From positions 1 to 23,403 of IMG/VR virus record IMGVR_UViG_3300044646_000650: a stretch of DNA of 23,403 bases; one strand, 5' to 3'. The stretch comes from a virus. A model generated the notes under the pieces. That model was given only the letters and a program-made list of their open reading frames with translations. It ran no database searches and was not told the DNA's origin. Below are positions 22,246 through 23,403 of this stretch, one piece after another; the stretch's first letter is position 1; every line of letters begins with the position of its first letter. The translations under genes and the position numbers were made by a program.

Positions 22246-22842
22246 ATGAATTACGAAGATTTAAAATCAACCAATTTGGCTTTTGCCAGCAAAGCTTGGA
22301 GGAACTCTGGTATCAAAGCTCCTATTACTGTAATGTTCGAGTGTTTCACTCCAGGCAATCAATCTGCTCACCAACGTATGCTTAGTCGTGCTTTGGGTAA
22401 CGGTTTGGTTAATCGTAAAACTTTTCTCTTAAACTATACTGAAGATAACTTTACTAAAGACTTTTCTTCTTTTGGGTTTACTGCAGAACACATTGATACC
22501 TATGAGTACTTAGATAGCGTAGAACTTAACGTATCTGGCAAAAATTTGTTAGGCGAAGATTTAATCCTTCGCAGAGTAGATACTACTGATGATGCAGTAG
22601 TAAAAAATGCTGATGGTTCTCTTAAGCCTCAATGGTCTGTTAAAAAGACTCGTGATGGTCAAGAGTTAACTTTCGAAGGTGCTTTAATCTACACTACTGT
22701 GGAATTTGCTGAACCAGGTATGTTTGATGCTACTCTTAAGCAAGATCAAAACCTATCTCGTAGTATGATTTCTATGGCTGCTGGTGTAGAAGCACTCAAA
22801 GAAAACAAAGTTAAATCTAAAGCTAAAGCAGAAGTAATTTAA
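22246..22842 (+). CDS. Hypothetical 198-aa protein, probably abundant
   Basis: I do not recognise a named family. The sequence looks like a single soluble domain: KAPITVMFECFTPGNQSAHQRMLSRALGNGL (residues ~24-54), FGFTAEHIDTYEYLDSVELNVSGKNLLGEDLILRRVDTTD, then a beta-rich stretch to FEGALIYTTVEFA. It ends in a charged Lys-rich tail (KENKVKSKAKAEVI), the kind of flexible tail seen in phage nucleic-acid-binding proteins. The AAAAACTA-repeat leader, separate terminator and position between a ParB-like gene and a tRNA suggest an abundant early or middle protein. A single-stranded DNA-binding or replication-accessory role is possible but is only a guess from context. Confidence 0.75.
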   Translation: MNYEDLKSTNLAFASKAWRNSGIKAPITVMFECFTPGNQSAHQRMLSRALGNGLVNRKTFLLNYTEDNFTKDFSSFGFTAEHIDTYEYLDSVELNVSGKNLLGEDLILRRVDTTDDAVVKNADGSLKPQWSVKKTRDGQELTFEGALIYTTVEFAEPGMFDATLKQDQNLSRSMISMAAGVEALKENKVKSKAKAEVI

Positions 22843-22861
22843 CTAAATGAATTATATTTGT

Positions 22862-22881
22862 AGGGAGTCGTAAGGCTCCCT
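22862..22881 (+). terminator. Hairpin between the 198-aa gene and tRNA-Leu
   Basis: AGGGAG and CTCCCT form a 6-bp stem around an 8-base loop, with only a short T-run. The tRNA starts 4 bases later, so it may be a processing signal or a partial terminator. Confidence 0.5.
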
Positions 22882-22885
22882 TCAT

Positions 22886-22974
22886 GCTATTGTGGTGGAA
22901 TAGGTAGACACGCAGGACTTAAAATCCTGTTGACAGCAATGTCAGTATGGGTTCGATTCCCATCAATAGTACCA
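22886..22974 (+). tRNA. tRNA-Leu (anticodon TAA), CCA encoded
   Basis: The acceptor stem GCTATTG pairs with CAATAGT. The anticodon stem CAGGA/TCCTG holds loop CTTAAAA with anticodon TAA. The long class II variable arm is TGACA/TGTCA, the T-arm has GGTTCGATTCC, and the CCA at 22972-22974 is encoded. Confidence 0.95.
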
Positions 22975-23170
22975 AAAAACAACTCCTTACAGAGGGCGGA
23001 TTAGCACCGTTGAAAGATACTTTGGCTCTTGGGAGTAATTACCCAAATGAGTTACATGACCCAAAGTGAACTGTGATGGACCCTGCTCTGATGTGCACGT
23101 CAACAGGTGGACAGTAAACTATGTCCAGTAAAATCTACAAGCATGGTGAGCATGCAAGAAGTTGTTTTTT
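22975..23170 (+). ncRNA. Structured RNA abutting tRNA-Leu
   Basis: About 196 bases with no useful open frame and a nested fold. A closing helix AACAACT (22978-22984)/AGTTGTT (23160-23166) extends through a run of A into the run of T that follows. Inside are CAGAG/CTCTG (22990-22994, 23086-23090), ACTTTGG/CCAAAGT (23019-23025, 23061-23067) and TTGGG/CCCAA (23029-23033, 23042-23046). GGACA/TGTCC (23109-23113, 23122-23126) and GCATG/CATGC (23141-23155) follow. It shares CGTCAAC, an ACAGTAAA-containing hairpin and TCTAC.AG, in the same order and at nearly the same spacing, with 18794-18839. It starts one base after the tRNA CCA, so it is probably cut from the same transcript. No named family recognised. 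Confidence 0.6.
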
Positions 23171-23176
23171 AAATGT

Positions 23177-23287
23177 TCCTGGTTGCATACCGTAAGATCT
23201 GCTTCCAGGACTTTTTAGTTAGGATAGATTAGCGTTTATCCTAACTGCAAAGGCTAACCAATATTAGCCCTAACCAATGAGTGGTTA
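23177..23287 (+). other. Run of four further hairpins without a gene
   Basis: TCCTGG/CCAGGA (23177-23182, 23205-23210) is followed by CTTTTT, so it may be a terminator. A perfect 10-bp AGTTAGGATA/TATCCTAACT (23217-23226, 23237-23246), GGCTAA/TTAGCC (23252-23269) and TAACCA/TGGTTA (23271-23276, 23282-23287) come next. This is too regular for spacer DNA and may be a second RNA or a 3' domain of the one before it. Confidence 0.5.
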
Positions 23288-23314
23288 AAATCTTTTTCAT
23301 ATCTGTATTACGTC

Positions 23315-23344
23315 AAAGGAGGTTATTGGGCCTCCTTTTTCTTT
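23315..23344 (+). terminator. Strong intrinsic terminator closing the tRNA/ncRNA unit
   Basis: AAAGGAGG (23315-23322), an 8-base loop and CCTCCTTT (23331-23338) form an 8-bp stem, followed by TTCTTTT. Confidence 0.85.
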
Positions 23345-23384
23345 TAACAGGTATCTAATTTAGAAACACTTAAAATACATTTAT

Positions 23385-23403
23385 ATGAGAAAAAGAATCA
23401 CTT
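23385..23403 (+). CDS. Possible start of the next gene (truncated by window)
   Basis: ATG at 23385 begins MRKRIT before the window ends. It follows a terminator and an A-rich leader like those of other genes here. Too short to say more. Confidence 0.3.

Noticed and set aside
23075-23105. Hammerhead ribozyme, because of a CTGATG segment at 23088-23093
   Set aside because: The full CTGATGA core and the GAAA element are missing.

Overview
This window looks like part of an AT-rich tailed-phage genome infecting a Bacteroidetes (Flavobacterium-like) host. Three things point there. Several starts have Bacteroidetes-type promoter boxes (TTG/TTTG, 18-19 bases, TAnnTTTG). Starts generally sit behind A-rich leaders without a clear Shine-Dalgarno sequence. 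Two small exported proteins have signal peptides of the short Flavobacteria type (for example ending GFSQ). The phage identity is inferred from content; no terminase, capsid or polymerase gene lies here.

Left part (1-15850, minus strand): a late structural block of tail-fibre and baseplate-like genes. Read in the direction of transcription it contains a 124-aa protein, a 202-aa fibre or adaptor protein, a 477-aa fibre with GLTGGGDIT-type repeats, an 822-aa fibre with GNVGIGTTSP repeats, a GIY-YIG homing endonuclease, and two very large fibres (about 1505 aa and more than 1868 aa). Both large fibres end in a Peptidase_S74 intramolecular chaperone domain. A terminator hairpin overlaps a Bacteroidetes promoter just in front of the 822-aa fibre gene.

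Middle (15851-17998): a plus-strand pair (an ATE/Bpt-like aminoacyl-tRNA-protein transferase and a small protein) converges on a minus-strand secreted DNA/RNA non-specific endonuclease. A short plus-strand hypothetical gene follows.

Right part (18000-23403, plus strand): an iteron-like repeat cluster, a long run of RNA-structure signals with almost no coding capacity, a cassette of very small overlapping genes, tRNA-Glu(TTC), a ParB-like protein with an AT-hook, a small exported protein, a well-insulated 198-aa protein, tRNA-Leu(TAA), and a second structured RNA locus abutting that tRNA.

The most unusual content is non-coding. At 18613-19287 two copies of one RNA architecture keep the same short linear motifs while their helices are built from different but complementary bases. 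A domain between those copies shares ordered motifs with the structured RNA at 22975-23170. This suggests a phage RNA family of the large, ornate, tRNA-associated kind. GOLLD and ROOL are known analogues in kind, but I cannot assign either here.
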